Positions 43,065-51,621 of a stretch of DNA of 64,000 nucleotides are shown piece after piece. The notes below the pieces were generated by a model, which was not told where the DNA came from, did not search any database, and saw only the letters and a program-made list of their open reading frames with translations. Location of the stretch: NCBI RefSeq assembly GCF_014647835.1, contig NZ_BMPY01000008.1:124001-188000 (forward strand). The letters run 5' to 3'. Origin of the DNA: Microbispora rosea subsp. aerata. GTDB lineage: Bacteria; Actinomycetota; Actinomycetes; Streptosporangiales; Streptosporangiaceae. The position numbers were made by a program, and so were the translations under genes. Each line of letters begins with the position of its first letter. Position 1 is the stretch's first letter.

Positions 43065-45117
43065 CCTGCCTCTCGGGCGCCTGCGCCTGGATGGCCGTGA
43101 TCGCGACGGTGTTGACGATGTCGCCCACGGTCGCGCCGCGGGACAGGTCGTTGACCGGCTTGCGCAGGCCCTGCAGGACCGGCCCGATCGCGACCGCGCC
43201 CGCGCTGCGCTGCACGGCCTTGTAGAGGTTGTTGCCCGTGTTGAGGTCGGGCACCACGAACACCGTCGCCCGCCCGGCCACCGGGCTGCCGGGCATCTTG
43301 GTCCGCGCCACGCTCGGCTCGGCCGCGGCGTCGTACTGGATCGGGCCCTCGACCGGCAGGTCCGGCCGCAGCTCGCGCACCCGCGCGGTGGCCTCGCGCA
43401 CCTTGTCCACCTCGGGCCCGGCGCCGGACTCCCCCGTCGAGTACGACAGCATCGCCACCCGCGGTTCCACCCCGAACCTCGCGGCCGTGGCGGCCGACGA
43501 GATCGCGATGTCGGCGAGCTGGGCGGCCGTCGGGTCGGGCACCACGGCGCAGTCGCCGTACACCAGGACGCGGTCGGCCAGGCACATGAAGAAGACGCTG
43601 GACACGACGCCGACGCCCGGCGAGGTCTTGATGACCTCGAACGACGGCCTGATCGTGTGCGCGGTGGTGTGGGCGGCGCCGGAGACCATGCCGTCGGCCA
43701 GCCCGAGCTGGACCATCATCGTGCCGAAGTAGGAGACGTCGGTGACGATGTCGCGGGCCTGGCCCAGGGTCACGCCCTTGTGCGCGCGCAGCCGGGCGTA
43801 CTCCTCGGCGAACAGCTCGCGCAGCTCGGGGTCGAACGGGCTGACCACGCGCGCGCCGTCGATCGCCAGGCCCATGGTGGCCGCCGCCAGCCGGATCTCC
43901 CGCTCGTCTCCCAGCAGGGTCAGCTCGGCGACGCCCCGGCGCAGCAGGCTGTCGGCCGCGCGCAGGATCCGCGGCTCCGCGCCCTCCGGCAGCACGATGT
44001 GCCTGCGGTCGGCGCGGGCGCGTTCGAGCAGGTCATACTCGAACATGAGCGGCGTGATCGCGGCGGCCTTGGTGACCCGCAGGCTGCGCAGCAGCGCCCC
44101 CGTGTCGACGTGCTCGGCGAAGACCCCGAGCGCGGTGTCGATCTTTCCCTTGGCGTCCGGGCTGAACCGGCCCTCGGCCTTCGACAGCTTGGTCGCGGTC
44201 TCGAACGTGCCGCCGCCGGTCGTGATGATCGGCAGCCGGATGTCCATGCCCTTCAGCAGGCGGATGACGGCGTCGGGCAGCTCCAGCCCGCCGTTCAGGA
44301 TGATCGCCGACAGGGCCGGGAACGTGGGCGCCTTGTGCGCGGCCAGCAGCCCCGGCACCAGCGCGGCGGCCCGGTCGGCGGGGACGACGACCGCCAGGCC
44401 CTCGGTGAGGCGCTCCAGGATGTTCGGCAGCGACATCGCGCCGATCATCAGCCCGCCCGTCTCCCGGCCGAGCTGGTCGGCGTCGCCCATGAACAGCTCG
44501 CCGTCGCAGGCGGCCATCAGGTCGCTGACCGTCGGCGCCGACAACCGCCGCACCTCCGGCAGCACGTACGCGGGGACGCGGGCGGCGACCTCGTCCACCA
44601 GGCCGGGCGCGACCCGGGTGACGACCGTGGCCAGCTCGGTGGCGTGCCGCTCGGCCAGCTCCTTGCGCGACATCTCGACCGCCGCCGCGATCTCGTCGGG
44701 GGTCCGGTCGAGCCCGGTCACCACGTTCATCACCGGCGTGCCGAGGTTGGCGGCGAGCTCGGCGTTGAACACGAACTCGGTGGGCGCCCCCACGTCGGTG
44801 TAGTCGGTGCCGATCACCACGACCGCGTCGCACCGCCCGGCGAGCGCCCGGTAGCGGGCCAGGATCTCCCCGGCCGCGCGTTCCTCGTCGGCGTGCACCT
44901 CCTCGTAGGTGACACCCGTGCACATGGCGTACGGCAGGCCGATCCCGAAGCGGCTGCGGGCGGTGTTGACCAGGCTGTCCTCGCGGCCGGACCGCACGAC
45001 CGGCCGGAACACGCCCACGGTGCCCACCTGGCGGGTCAGCAGTTCGATCATGCCGAGAGCGATCGTGCCCTTGTTGCTCCTCGCGTCACCGGCCGCGACG
45101 TAAACACCGATCGCCAT
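43057..45117 (-). CDS. pta: Phosphate acetyltransferase (long form)
   Basis: 686 residues, the long type. Residues 1-230 are a BioD-like P-loop-derived domain (MAIGVYVAAGDARSNKGTIA), about 230-340 a DRTGG domain (GGLMIGAMSLPNILERL, LNGGLELPDAVIRLLKG), and the C-terminal ~330 the transferase (HIVLPEGAEPRILRAADSLL, DGMVSGAAHTTAHTIRP, FVVPDLNTGNNLYKAVQR). It makes acetyl phosphate and CoA from acetyl-CoA and phosphate. First gene of the pta-ackA operon. Confidence 0.96.
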   Translation of the reverse strand: MAIGVYVAAGDARSNKGTIALGMIELLTRQVGTVGVFRPVVRSGREDSLVNTARSRFGIGLPYAMCTGVTYEEVHADEERAAGEILARYRALAGRCDAVVVIGTDYTDVGAPTEFVFNAELAANLGTPVMNVVTGLDRTPDEIAAAVEMSRKELAERHATELATVVTRVAPGLVDEVAARVPAYVLPEVRRLSAPTVSDLMAACDGELFMGDADQLGRETGGLMIGAMSLPNILERLTEGLAVVVPADRAAALVPGLLAAHKAPTFPALSAIILNGGLELPDAVIRLLKGMDIRLPIITTGGGTFETATKLSKAEGRFSPDAKGKIDTALGVFAEHVDTGALLRSLRVTKAAAITPLMFEYDLLERARADRRHIVLPEGAEPRILRAADSLLRRGVAELTLLGDEREIRLAAATMGLAIDGARVVSPFDPELRELFAEEYARLRAHKGVTLGQARDIVTDVSYFGTMMVQLGLADGMVSGAAHTTAHTIRPSFEVIKTSPGVGVVSSVFFMCLADRVLVYGDCAVVPDPTAAQLADIAISSAATAARFGVEPRVAMLSYSTGESGAGPEVDKVREATARVRELRPDLPVEGPIQYDAAAEPSVARTKMPGSPVAGRATVFVVPDLNTGNNLYKAVQRSAGAVAIGPVLQGLRKPVNDLSRGATVGDIVNTVAITAIQAQAPERQAQ

Positions 45118-45151
45118 CGCGCAGTCACCCCTGTCCAGGCCACCCCTGCCC

Positions 45152-45178
45152 CCTGGGCGGCCCGACGGCCCGCCCAGG
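45152..45178. promoter_or_regulatory. Hairpin upstream of pta
   Basis: CCTGGGCGG (45152-45160) pairs with CCGCCCAGG (45170-45178) over a 9-nt loop, 35 bp before the pta start and 42 bp after the HAD-like remnant's stop on the same strand. It may terminate the upstream unit. Confidence 0.45.
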
Positions 45179-45219
45179 CAAGGCTATGCGACGGGCCTCA
45201 CGGAAATACCAGCCGAAAG

Positions 45220-45231
45220 TCACATATGTGA
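45220..45231. promoter_or_regulatory. 12-bp palindrome TCACATATGTGA
   Basis: A perfect 12-bp palindrome ~100 bp upstream of pta, containing the stop codon of the HAD-like remnant. The half-site order (TCACA...TGTGA) is the reverse of the CRP/GlxR consensus, so a different regulator would be needed. Operator role is a guess. Confidence 0.35.
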
Positions 45232-45357
45232 GGTCCTTTCCCACTGGTCGCGCGCTTTCACAGCGAGGTCGCCCCGGCTCGCGGGGTCCTCGGCGAAGGG
45301 AAGAAGCGGCCCGTCGACGCCGGGGAAGAGCAGCGGGCGTCGATCACGAGCGGTCAT
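45220..45357 (-). pseudogene. Truncated HAD-family hydrolase remnant
   Basis: 45 codons from ATG 45357 that overlaps the nucleotidyltransferase stop (ATGA). The start MTARDRRPLLFPGVDGPLLP resembles the N-terminus of small actinomycete HAD proteins, which read RPLLFLDVDGPLNP; the nucleophile Asp is replaced by Gly and the protein ends within 30 residues. I infer a decayed gene that was once coupled to the nucleotidyltransferase. Confidence 0.45.
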
Positions 45358-45989
45358 GCCGTGCCGGCCCGGCCACGCGCGAGCCTGTCGAGCTCGTCCG
45401 CGCGCCGCAGGTCCTTGGGGCGGCCCAGGGCCCGCCGCATCCGGATGAGGTCTTCCCTGGACACGTAGTGGACTTTCACGCCGCCCGGGCCGTACGCGGT
45501 GATCGCCCTGCCGAGGATCTCCCGGAGTCGCAGGCCGCCCCAAGGCAGCGCGGGGGTGCAGCAGTCGCCGCCGGCTCCGGGCGCGGTGAACTGCACCTTG
45601 GGGCGGATCAGCGCATCCGGACGAGTCGCCAAGGGGGTGCCCGTTTCGTCGGCGAGCCGGGCGCCGACGGACATGAAGGCGGCCGCCAGGGCCGGGGCGT
45701 GGGCCGGTTCGCCGTCCCAGAGCAGATCCAGATCGCCGGTCAGTTCGGCGGATCCGTGCATGATGCCGGCGACCTGCCCGATCACCACGGCTCGGGCGCC
45801 GTGACGGTGGAGGGCTTCGAGCAGGGGAAACGGGTCGAATCCGAGGGCGCCGTCCGTGCCGATCGTGCCGACGTCGTCGTCGGCGTCCTCGTGGCTCAGT
45901 CCGGTGCCCGCCCGTTCGAGGGCGAGCTCACGCGTGCGCCGGGCGGCGGCGCGCAGTCGTTCCAGCGGTTCGTCGATCATCCGGTTCAT
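45354..45989 (-). CDS. Nucleotidyltransferase-like protein (AbiEii/MNT type)
   Basis: 211 residues from ATG 45989 (ATG 45980 also possible). The core ARAVVIGQVAGIMHGSAELT followed by GDLDLLWDG fits the minimal nucleotidyltransferase motif, with both acidic metal ligands kept. The C-terminal part (KVHYVSREDLIRMRRALGRP, KDLRRADELDRLARG) is typical of AbiEii-like or DUF6036-like proteins. Such enzymes may be toxins or tRNA/protein nucleotidylating factors; no antitoxin gene is seen next to it. Confidence 0.75.
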   Translation of the reverse strand: MNRMIDEPLERLRAAARRTRELALERAGTGLSHEDADDDVGTIGTDGALGFDPFPLLEALHRHGARAVVIGQVAGIMHGSAELTGDLDLLWDGEPAHAPALAAAFMSVGARLADETGTPLATRPDALIRPKVQFTAPGAGGDCCTPALPWGGLRLREILGRAITAYGPGGVKVHYVSREDLIRMRRALGRPKDLRRADELDRLARGRAGTA

Positions 45990-46207
45990 GCAACACCCGG
46001 CCGCGCCCGGGCGCACGCGATTATCCCGGCCGGGTGGCCGACGGACGGAGTCACGGGACCGCGCGAGCGCCTTCCCCGCCGTTCACATCGCGCACCCGGG
46101 CCGCCGGGGCGTCGAGAAGGCCGCCGGGCAGGCGCGTGGACGGCCGCTGCGCGCCGCCTGGCCGCGGCCCGCCCCGCCTCCGGGAAACGGGCCGAGACGG
46201 AAGAACG

Positions 46208-46245
46208 GGCCGTACGGATGGGCCAGGCGGCTCATCCGTACGGCC
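46208..46245 (-). terminator. Terminator of the xyloglucanase gene
   Basis: GGCCGTACGGATG (46208-46220) and CATCCGTACGGCC (46233-46245) form a perfect 13-bp stem with a 12-nt loop, 14 bp downstream of the GH74 stop codon. No T-tract. Confidence 0.75.
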
Positions 46246-46259
46246 GTCGTCGTGCTAAC

Positions 46260-48989
46260 TCAGGAGGCGGTGCAGGTCACCGACGACGGGACGGCGTTGG
46301 TGCCGTTCCAGCTCGCCTGGAACCCGAACACGGTGGACGCCCCGGAGCCGAGCGAGCCGTTGTAGCTCACGTTGGTGACCGTGACGTTCGCCCCGGACTG
46401 GCTCACCGTGCCGTTCCAGAGCTGGCTGATCGTCTGGCCGTTCGCGAACGACCACTTGACGCTCCACCCGCTGATCGAGGAGCTGCCGGTGTTCTTCACC
46501 GTGACCTCGCCCTGGAAGCCGCCCGGCCACTGGTTGACCACCGCGTACGTCGCCGAGCACGCCTTGCCGCCCGAGGGGCTCGCCGAGGGCGACGGGCTCG
46601 GGGACGGGCTGGGCGACGGGGACGGCGACGGCGACGGGCTGGGCGAGGGCGACGCCGACGGGCTCGGGGACGGCGACTTCGACGGCGAGGCGGACGGCGA
46701 CGGGGACGGGGTGGTCCCGCCGGTGCGGTCGCCGTAGATGATGCCCCGGCCGTTGGTGCCGAGGTAGACCCGGCCGTAGATCCGCGGGTCGCCGGTCAGG
46801 GCCTCGCCCATGTTGCCGTACTGGTGCTGGTCGTCGTTGATCCGCACCCAGTTCGCGCCGGTGTCGTCGGACCGGAACAGGCCGGTCACGCCGTCCACGG
46901 TGCCGACGAGGTAGAGGGCCTGGTACGTCTTGCCGGGGGCGGCCTTGCCGAAGCCGATGTTCACCGAGTTGCCGACGTTCGACAGCTTTGTGAACGACGC
47001 GCCCGAGTTGGTCGAGTGCCACAGGCCGCCCTCGCCGGCCAGCCAGATGTCGCCCTCCACGCCGGGCAGCGCCTTGAACCTCACGCCGCTGGTGGGCAGG
47101 CCGGTCGCCGCGGTGGCGCTGAAGCTCGCGCCGCCGTTGGTGCTCACGTAGAACTTGCCATTGGAGAAGGCGTAGAACTTCTGCGGGTTCACCCGGTCGG
47201 ACTCGACGATCGCGCCGGCCGGGACGCCGCTGGAGGCGGTCCAGCTGTTGCCGAAGCCGACGGAGTAGACGACCTGCTGGCCCGGGTCGCCCGGCGCCCA
47301 GACGAAGCGGCTGCCGTCGGCCGCCGCGGCGACGGTGCCGCCGTTGTTGATCCCGCCCGGCTCGCTGCCCTGGAACCAGTTGGCGCCGCCGTCGGTGGAG
47401 AACGCCACGTGGCTGTCGTTCGGCCGGTCGGAGTCGGTGAAGTTGCCCGCCCGCACCATCACGCTCGGGTTGGTCTCGGCGTAGTCGAGCGAGGTGGTGG
47501 AGGTGAAGACGGGCTGGGTGAAGATCGAGGGCGGCACGGCGTCGAGGTTGGTGTGCCGGAAGCCGCCGAGGTCACCGAGCGCGCTGATCAGCGGGGCGCC
47601 GCTCGGCGGGCTGATCAGGTCGAGCACGGCGGTCTCCTCCAGGCCCTTCACCATCGGCCTGATCGTGAACTGGCCGCCTGAGTCCCACTTGGTGAGGTCG
47701 GTGGTGCCGTAGATCGTCGCGCCGGTGCCGTACATCATCCGGTCGGAGTCGAACGGGTCGATCTCGACCGACTCGTTCATCCAGCCGAGCTTGGGCGTGA
47801 CCTCCGGCGGCTGCGGGTTCGTGCCGAACGTCAGCCACGGCACGGCGGAGATGTCCATCTTGTAGCGGAAGCTACGGTTCGGGTAGGACGTCCAGTCCCA
47901 GATGCGGGTCCAGGTCGCGCCGCTGTCGGTGCTCCTGAAGAAGATCGCGTCGGGCCACCAGGAGACCTGCGTGGCGACCATGATGGTCTTCGGGTTCTGG
48001 CGGTCGATGGTCAGGCCGCTGTAGCCGAAGTAGTCGTCACCGCTGCTGGACGGGACCGGGCTGATCTGGGTCCAGGTGCCGGTCGCGGTCGTGTACCGCC
48101 AGACGTCGCCCTTCCCGCCGTCGTACGGGCCGCCGGTGTCGCTGGTGGCGATGTAGAGGTAGCCGTTGACGGTGTCGAGCACGCCCTTGTGGGCGATGTA
48201 GCCGGTGGGCTGGCCGGGGATGCGCTCCCACGAGGCGCCGCCGTTGGTGGTGCGGTAGACGGTGTTCTCCTTGTCCGCCACGCCCACGTAGATGGTCTGG
48301 GTGGCGTTGCCGGGCGTGCCGGTGCGCTTGTCGAAGGTCACCCAGACGACGCCCTGGATGTCGCCCTGGTAGTCGTCGGTGCCCGCGCGGTAGTTGCCGG
48401 GGTTGGGGAAGTTGGTCACCTTCGACCAGGTCGCGCCGGAGTCGGTGCTCCGCCACAGGCCGTTGCCGCTGGGCGCGCCGAAGTACAGGATGCTGTTCTT
48501 GTTCGGGTCCACCGCGAGGCGCTCGCCCATGCCGCGGCCGGGCATGTTGCCGCCCAGCTTGAACGGCAGCGGGCTCACCTGCCAGGTGTCGCCCTTGTTC
48601 GACGAACGCAGGATCGCGCCGTTGTTGGGATCCCAGCTGTTGGTGTACATGCCGACGGCGGCGTACACCTTGTTGGCGTCCACCGGGTCGGCGGCGATGC
48701 TGACGACGCCGTTGTAGCCCCAGTTGGACCAGCCGACCCAGTCGAGCAGCGGGGTCCAGCTCTGCGTCGACTGGTTCCACCGGTACGCGCCGCCGATGTC
48801 GGTGCGCGCGTAGATCAGGTCTTTCTCGGCCTGGCTGAACACGATCCCGGGAACGAAGCCGCCCCCGGCGATCTGCACGTTCTTGAACGTGTACGGATCG
48901 GCGGCGACGGCCGACACCGGGGACATTCTGATCACGGCCGTGACCAGGGCCACGGCGGCGACCACGAGCAGGGTTGCGAATCTTCGCAT
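46260..48989 (-). CDS. Secreted GH74 xyloglucanase with CBM2
   Basis: 909 residues. Signal peptide (ATLLVVAAVALVTAVI..AVA), then a GH74 two-propeller catalytic domain of ~720 residues with many BNR-like repeats (RSTDSGATWSK type). The two catalytic Asp are Asp64 (ARTDIGGAYRW) and Asp473 (ALGDLGGFRHT). A Pro-Ser linker (SPSPSPSPS type, about 755-807) leads to a CBM2 cellulose-binding domain (810-909: WPGGFQGEVTVKNTGSSSIS). It should cut xyloglucan backbone outside the cell while bound to plant cell wall. Monocistronic, with its own terminator. Confidence 0.95.
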   Translation of the reverse strand: MRRFATLLVVAAVALVTAVIRMSPVSAVAADPYTFKNVQIAGGGFVPGIVFSQAEKDLIYARTDIGGAYRWNQSTQSWTPLLDWVGWSNWGYNGVVSIAADPVDANKVYAAVGMYTNSWDPNNGAILRSSNKGDTWQVSPLPFKLGGNMPGRGMGERLAVDPNKNSILYFGAPSGNGLWRSTDSGATWSKVTNFPNPGNYRAGTDDYQGDIQGVVWVTFDKRTGTPGNATQTIYVGVADKENTVYRTTNGGASWERIPGQPTGYIAHKGVLDTVNGYLYIATSDTGGPYDGGKGDVWRYTTATGTWTQISPVPSSSGDDYFGYSGLTIDRQNPKTIMVATQVSWWPDAIFFRSTDSGATWTRIWDWTSYPNRSFRYKMDISAVPWLTFGTNPQPPEVTPKLGWMNESVEIDPFDSDRMMYGTGATIYGTTDLTKWDSGGQFTIRPMVKGLEETAVLDLISPPSGAPLISALGDLGGFRHTNLDAVPPSIFTQPVFTSTTSLDYAETNPSVMVRAGNFTDSDRPNDSHVAFSTDGGANWFQGSEPGGINNGGTVAAAADGSRFVWAPGDPGQQVVYSVGFGNSWTASSGVPAGAIVESDRVNPQKFYAFSNGKFYVSTNGGASFSATAATGLPTSGVRFKALPGVEGDIWLAGEGGLWHSTNSGASFTKLSNVGNSVNIGFGKAAPGKTYQALYLVGTVDGVTGLFRSDDTGANWVRINDDQHQYGNMGEALTGDPRIYGRVYLGTNGRGIIYGDRTGGTTPSPSPSASPSKSPSPSPSASPSPSPSPSPSPSPSPSPSPSPSASPSGGKACSATYAVVNQWPGGFQGEVTVKNTGSSSISGWSVKWSFANGQTISQLWNGTVSQSGANVTVTNVSYNGSLGSGASTVFGFQASWNGTNAVPSSVTCTAS

Positions 48990-49230
48990 GGACGGTTTTC
49001 CCTCCGAGCATGGTCAACCGGCCATGCACGACCAGGTGGGGACCCTGACCGTCCTTCTCCCACGTGCATGGAAATCTGAAGGGAAGATTCACATACCGGC
49101 GGAAGCGCCGTCAATAGTTTGGCGTCCAGACAAATCTCAACCGGTTTCATCACGGGAAACCCGGCGCTGGTTGGGGGGTTTTGTCCAGATCCGGCCCTGG
49201 CACGCGACCCCGTGGAACATACTTCAGGGC

Positions 49231-50055
49231 ATGACTACTGCTCTCGTGCTCGGCGGCGGAGGAGTCGCCGGCATCGCCTGGGAGGCGGGGATCGTCACCG
49301 GCCTGCGCCGCCGCGGCGTGGACCTGGGGACGGCGGACCGCATCATCGGCACCTCGGCCGGATCCGTCGTCGGCACGCTCGTCGCCGCCGGCGCCGACCT
49401 GGAGGAGGCCGTCGCCCACCAGGCCGAGGTGGACACCGGCCCGCCCCCGGCCGCCGACATGAACGAGATCATGCAGGCGTTCGCCGTCCTGTTCGACCCG
49501 AACCTCGACCGGCGGGAGGCCCGGCGCAGGGTCGGCCAGATGGCCCTGGCGGCCAGGGTGGACCACTACGCCGATCGGCTCGCGGCGGTCGGCGAACGGC
49601 TGCCGGTGAAGGAGTGGCCCGAGCGCGAGCTGCTGATCACCAGCGTGGACGCGGCCACCGGCGAGTTCGTCGTGTGGGACCGGTCCTCCGGCGCGCCGCT
49701 GGTGCTCGCGGTGGCGTCGAGCTGCGCCGTGCCGTTGGTCTTCCCGCCCGTGGAGATCAACGGCCGCAAGTACGTCGACGGCGGGGTGCGCTCGGCGACG
49801 AACGCCGACCTCGCGGAGGGCGCCCGTGCGCTCGTGGTGCTCGAACCGCTCGGCAACTGGACCCCCAGGACCGTCCTCGAGGCCGAGCTGGCGAAGGCCG
49901 GCGCGACCGCGTCGTACGTCGTCCACCCCGATTCCGCGGCGGTCGCGGTGTTCGGCCAGAACGTCCTCGACCCGGCCCTGTGGGGGCCTGCCTTCGAAGC
50001 GGGGATCAACCAGGCCGCCGCACTCGTCGAGCCGATCACCGCCGTCTGGTCCTGA
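49231..50055 (+). CDS. Patatin-like phospholipase
   Basis: 274 residues from ATG 49231. The oxyanion loop is LVLGGGGVAGIAWEAG, the nucleophile Ser42 lies in IIGTSAGSVVGTL, and the catalytic Asp183 in YVDGGVRSATNADL, a complete Ser-Asp dyad. No signal peptide, so it acts inside the cell on lipids, perhaps membrane phospholipids or acyl-proteins. It diverges from the xyloglucanase gene. Confidence 0.92.
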   Translation: MTTALVLGGGGVAGIAWEAGIVTGLRRRGVDLGTADRIIGTSAGSVVGTLVAAGADLEEAVAHQAEVDTGPPPAADMNEIMQAFAVLFDPNLDRREARRRVGQMALAARVDHYADRLAAVGERLPVKEWPERELLITSVDAATGEFVVWDRSSGAPLVLAVASSCAVPLVFPPVEINGRKYVDGGVRSATNADLAEGARALVVLEPLGNWTPRTVLEAELAKAGATASYVVHPDSAAVAVFGQNVLDPALWGPAFEAGINQAAALVEPITAVWS

Positions 50056-50298
50056 CCCCCGCGCCATCTGGCGGAAGTGGGGCGGTGCGCGGATCACCCG
50101 CCCGAGGACGCCGCCGTACGCCGGACCGCCCACCGCCCGCTCGATGACGCCCGAGCCTCCGCTCAGAGCGGGCACCGGACATCACCGTTCCGGCCCGGCA
50201 GCCGCCAGAGCGAGGGCCGGGCGTCGCATTTCCCTGTTGAGGCGGACTCGGGGCGTCACCCGCGCGGACCCGGGGCGTCACCGGCTAGGCACGGCGGC

Positions 50299-50496
50299 TT
50301 ATTTGACCTCGGTGACCGCCTTGCTGACCGCGTTGGGGCCGTCGTACTGCCGGTCGGGAATGCGTTCCAGCGCGTTGATGACGGTGTCGTCCGCGCCCTG
50401 GTCACGGGCCGTGCGGATCAGGTCCGACTTACCGGCCGGGTAGTCCACGCCCTTCAGGTGCTTCTGCAGCTGGATCGGGTTCGGTGCGTCGGCCAT
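50299..50496 (-). CDS. DUF2795 protein
   Basis: 65 residues, ATG with GGGAGG ahead. Family text: PIQLQKHLKGVDYPAGKSDL and ARDQGADDTVINALERIPDR. These small helical proteins of actinobacteria are of unknown function and often respond to stress. It lies alone between the lipase and a TetR gene. Confidence 0.9.
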   Translation of the reverse strand: MADAPNPIQLQKHLKGVDYPAGKSDLIRTARDQGADDTVINALERIPDRQYDGPNAVSKAVTEVK

Positions 50497-50556
50497 GACG
50501 TGCCTCCCGTCGTCGGAGTTGTCCTGTTCTCCCTCGCCTACCCGGTTGCTCCGGCG

Positions 50557-50883
50557 TCACTCGGGACCCCGCCCACGCCTCCCCGGACCCGGCCTCGCAC
50601 CACCCCTGCCTGCGGATTCGACGCGCGGCGCGATCCCCGCTCCGGGAGCGCCCGCGCCCGTCCGATGCCTCCGGGCGAGGGGGTGTGACCTCCGCCGGCG
50701 GCGTTCCATGGGCGGCAGCGCGCCCCCGGCGGCGCCCGGGCCGCCGTACGCCTCCACGAGGAGCACGCCGACGGCGGAGAGCACGGCGGCGGCGGAGAGC
50801 ACGGCGGCGGCGGAGAGCACGGCGGCGGCGGAGAGCACGGCGGCGGCGGGGAGACCGCCGATGACCGCGACCGGCCTCGTCAA
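50557..50883 (-). CDS. Possible small membrane protein with AAAVLS repeats
   Basis: A 108-codon frame begins at TTG 50883, overlapping the TetR stop (TTGA). Its first ~45 residues are hydrophobic hexapeptide repeats (PAAAVLSAAAVLSAAAVLSA) followed by VGVLLVEAYGG, a plausible membrane helix pair, then a basic region (PPMERRRRRSHPLARRH). The repeats reflect an 18-bp DNA tandem array, so the frame could be an artefact of repeat composition. Confidence 0.25.
   Translation of the reverse strand: MTRPVAVIGGLPAAAVLSAAAVLSAAAVLSAAAVLSAVGVLLVEAYGGPGAAGGALPPMERRRRRSHPLARRHRTGAGAPGAGIAPRVESAGRGGARPGPGRRGRGPE
50777..50855. repeat. 18-bp tandem repeat array
   Basis: GAGAGCACGGCGGCGGCG starts at 50777 (variant before it), 50795, 50813 and 50831, with a partial unit from 50849. 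It lies in the ~380-bp stretch 50497-50879 between DUF2795 and TetR, where no gene is firmly supported. Confidence 0.85.
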
Positions 50884-51572
50884 TCCCGCGTTTCTCCGGG
50901 TGAACCGGTGATCGCGCGGCGGCGCCGGGGCATCCGCAGGGTGAGCAGCCGGGCGCGCGGCGCCACCCGCGCCGCGAGGCCGAACAGCGCCTCGGTTCGC
51001 GTACGGTCCGCGTCGAGGTGCGTGAACAGGTTGACGCCCAGATAGAAGGTGATCGCGGCGTACGCCATGTCGCGCGGGGGCAACAGCCGGGCCAGCGGTG
51101 TGCCGCCGATGACCCGCTCCAGCGTCTGCTCCACGAAGTCGATCCAGGGGTCGGCCCGTTTGACGATCTCCGCGCGCAGCTCGGGGCGCGCGATGCTGGC
51201 GCCGACCAGCTCGGAGAAGAGCGTGATGTGCCCGCCTTCGAGGTCGGCCCGGTAGATCCGCGTGGCGGCCTCCACCAGCTCTTCCAGGGTGGTGGCTTTC
51301 GCGACGGTCTCCCGGTGGGCCCGCATGCGCTCCTCGGACGAGCGGTCGAGGGCGGCCAGCAGCAGCGGGTCGACGCCGCCGAAGTGGTAGAAGATCAGCG
51401 CCGAGTTGACGCCCGCCGCCTTCGCGATCGTCCGGGCGCTCGTGCCCGCGTAGCCCTGGGTCTTCAACGTCTCCGCGGCCGCGTCGAGGAGCCGGTCACG
51501 CGTCTCCGCGCCCGAGTCGCGCCGTGTGGTCAATCTTCGCCTCCCCTTGACGGCACCGGTGATCCTCATCAT
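50880..51572 (-). CDS. TetR/AcrR family regulator
   Basis: 230 residues. The helix-turn-helix is typical (DRLLDAAAETLKTQGYAGTS, ARTIAKAAGVNSALIFYHFG). The C-terminal ligand domain has the AcrR-like text ARPELRAEIVKRADPWIDFV and hydrophobic helices (DMAYAAITFYLGVNLFTHL). It diverges from a two-gene membrane operon with only 49 bp between starts; a 24-bp operator lies there, so it most likely represses both itself and that operon. Confidence 0.92.
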   Translation of the reverse strand: MMRITGAVKGRRRLTTRRDSGAETRDRLLDAAAETLKTQGYAGTSARTIAKAAGVNSALIFYHFGGVDPLLLAALDRSSEERMRAHRETVAKATTLEELVEAATRIYRADLEGGHITLFSELVGASIARPELRAEIVKRADPWIDFVEQTLERVIGGTPLARLLPPRDMAYAAITFYLGVNLFTHLDADRTRTEALFGLAARVAPRARLLTLRMPRRRRAITGSPGETRD

Positions 51573-51573
51573 A

Positions 51574-51597
51574 CGGTTTAACCACTCGATTAAACCG
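51574..51597. promoter_or_regulatory. TetR operator in the divergent promoter
   Basis: CGGTTTAA (51574-51581) and TTAAACCG (51590-51597) are perfect inverted halves with an 8-bp spacer, placed between the two divergent starts. Its A/T content stands out from the neighbourhood. Binding by the adjacent TetR protein is inferred. Confidence 0.75.
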
Positions 51598-51621
51598 ATC
51601 GCTCAAGAGAGGCGAGGCCGT

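Noticed and set aside
46560..46715. Dense repeats as a possible CRISPR or DNA repeat element
   Set aside because: They encode the Pro-Ser linker of the GH74 enzyme; there are no spacers between equal repeats.
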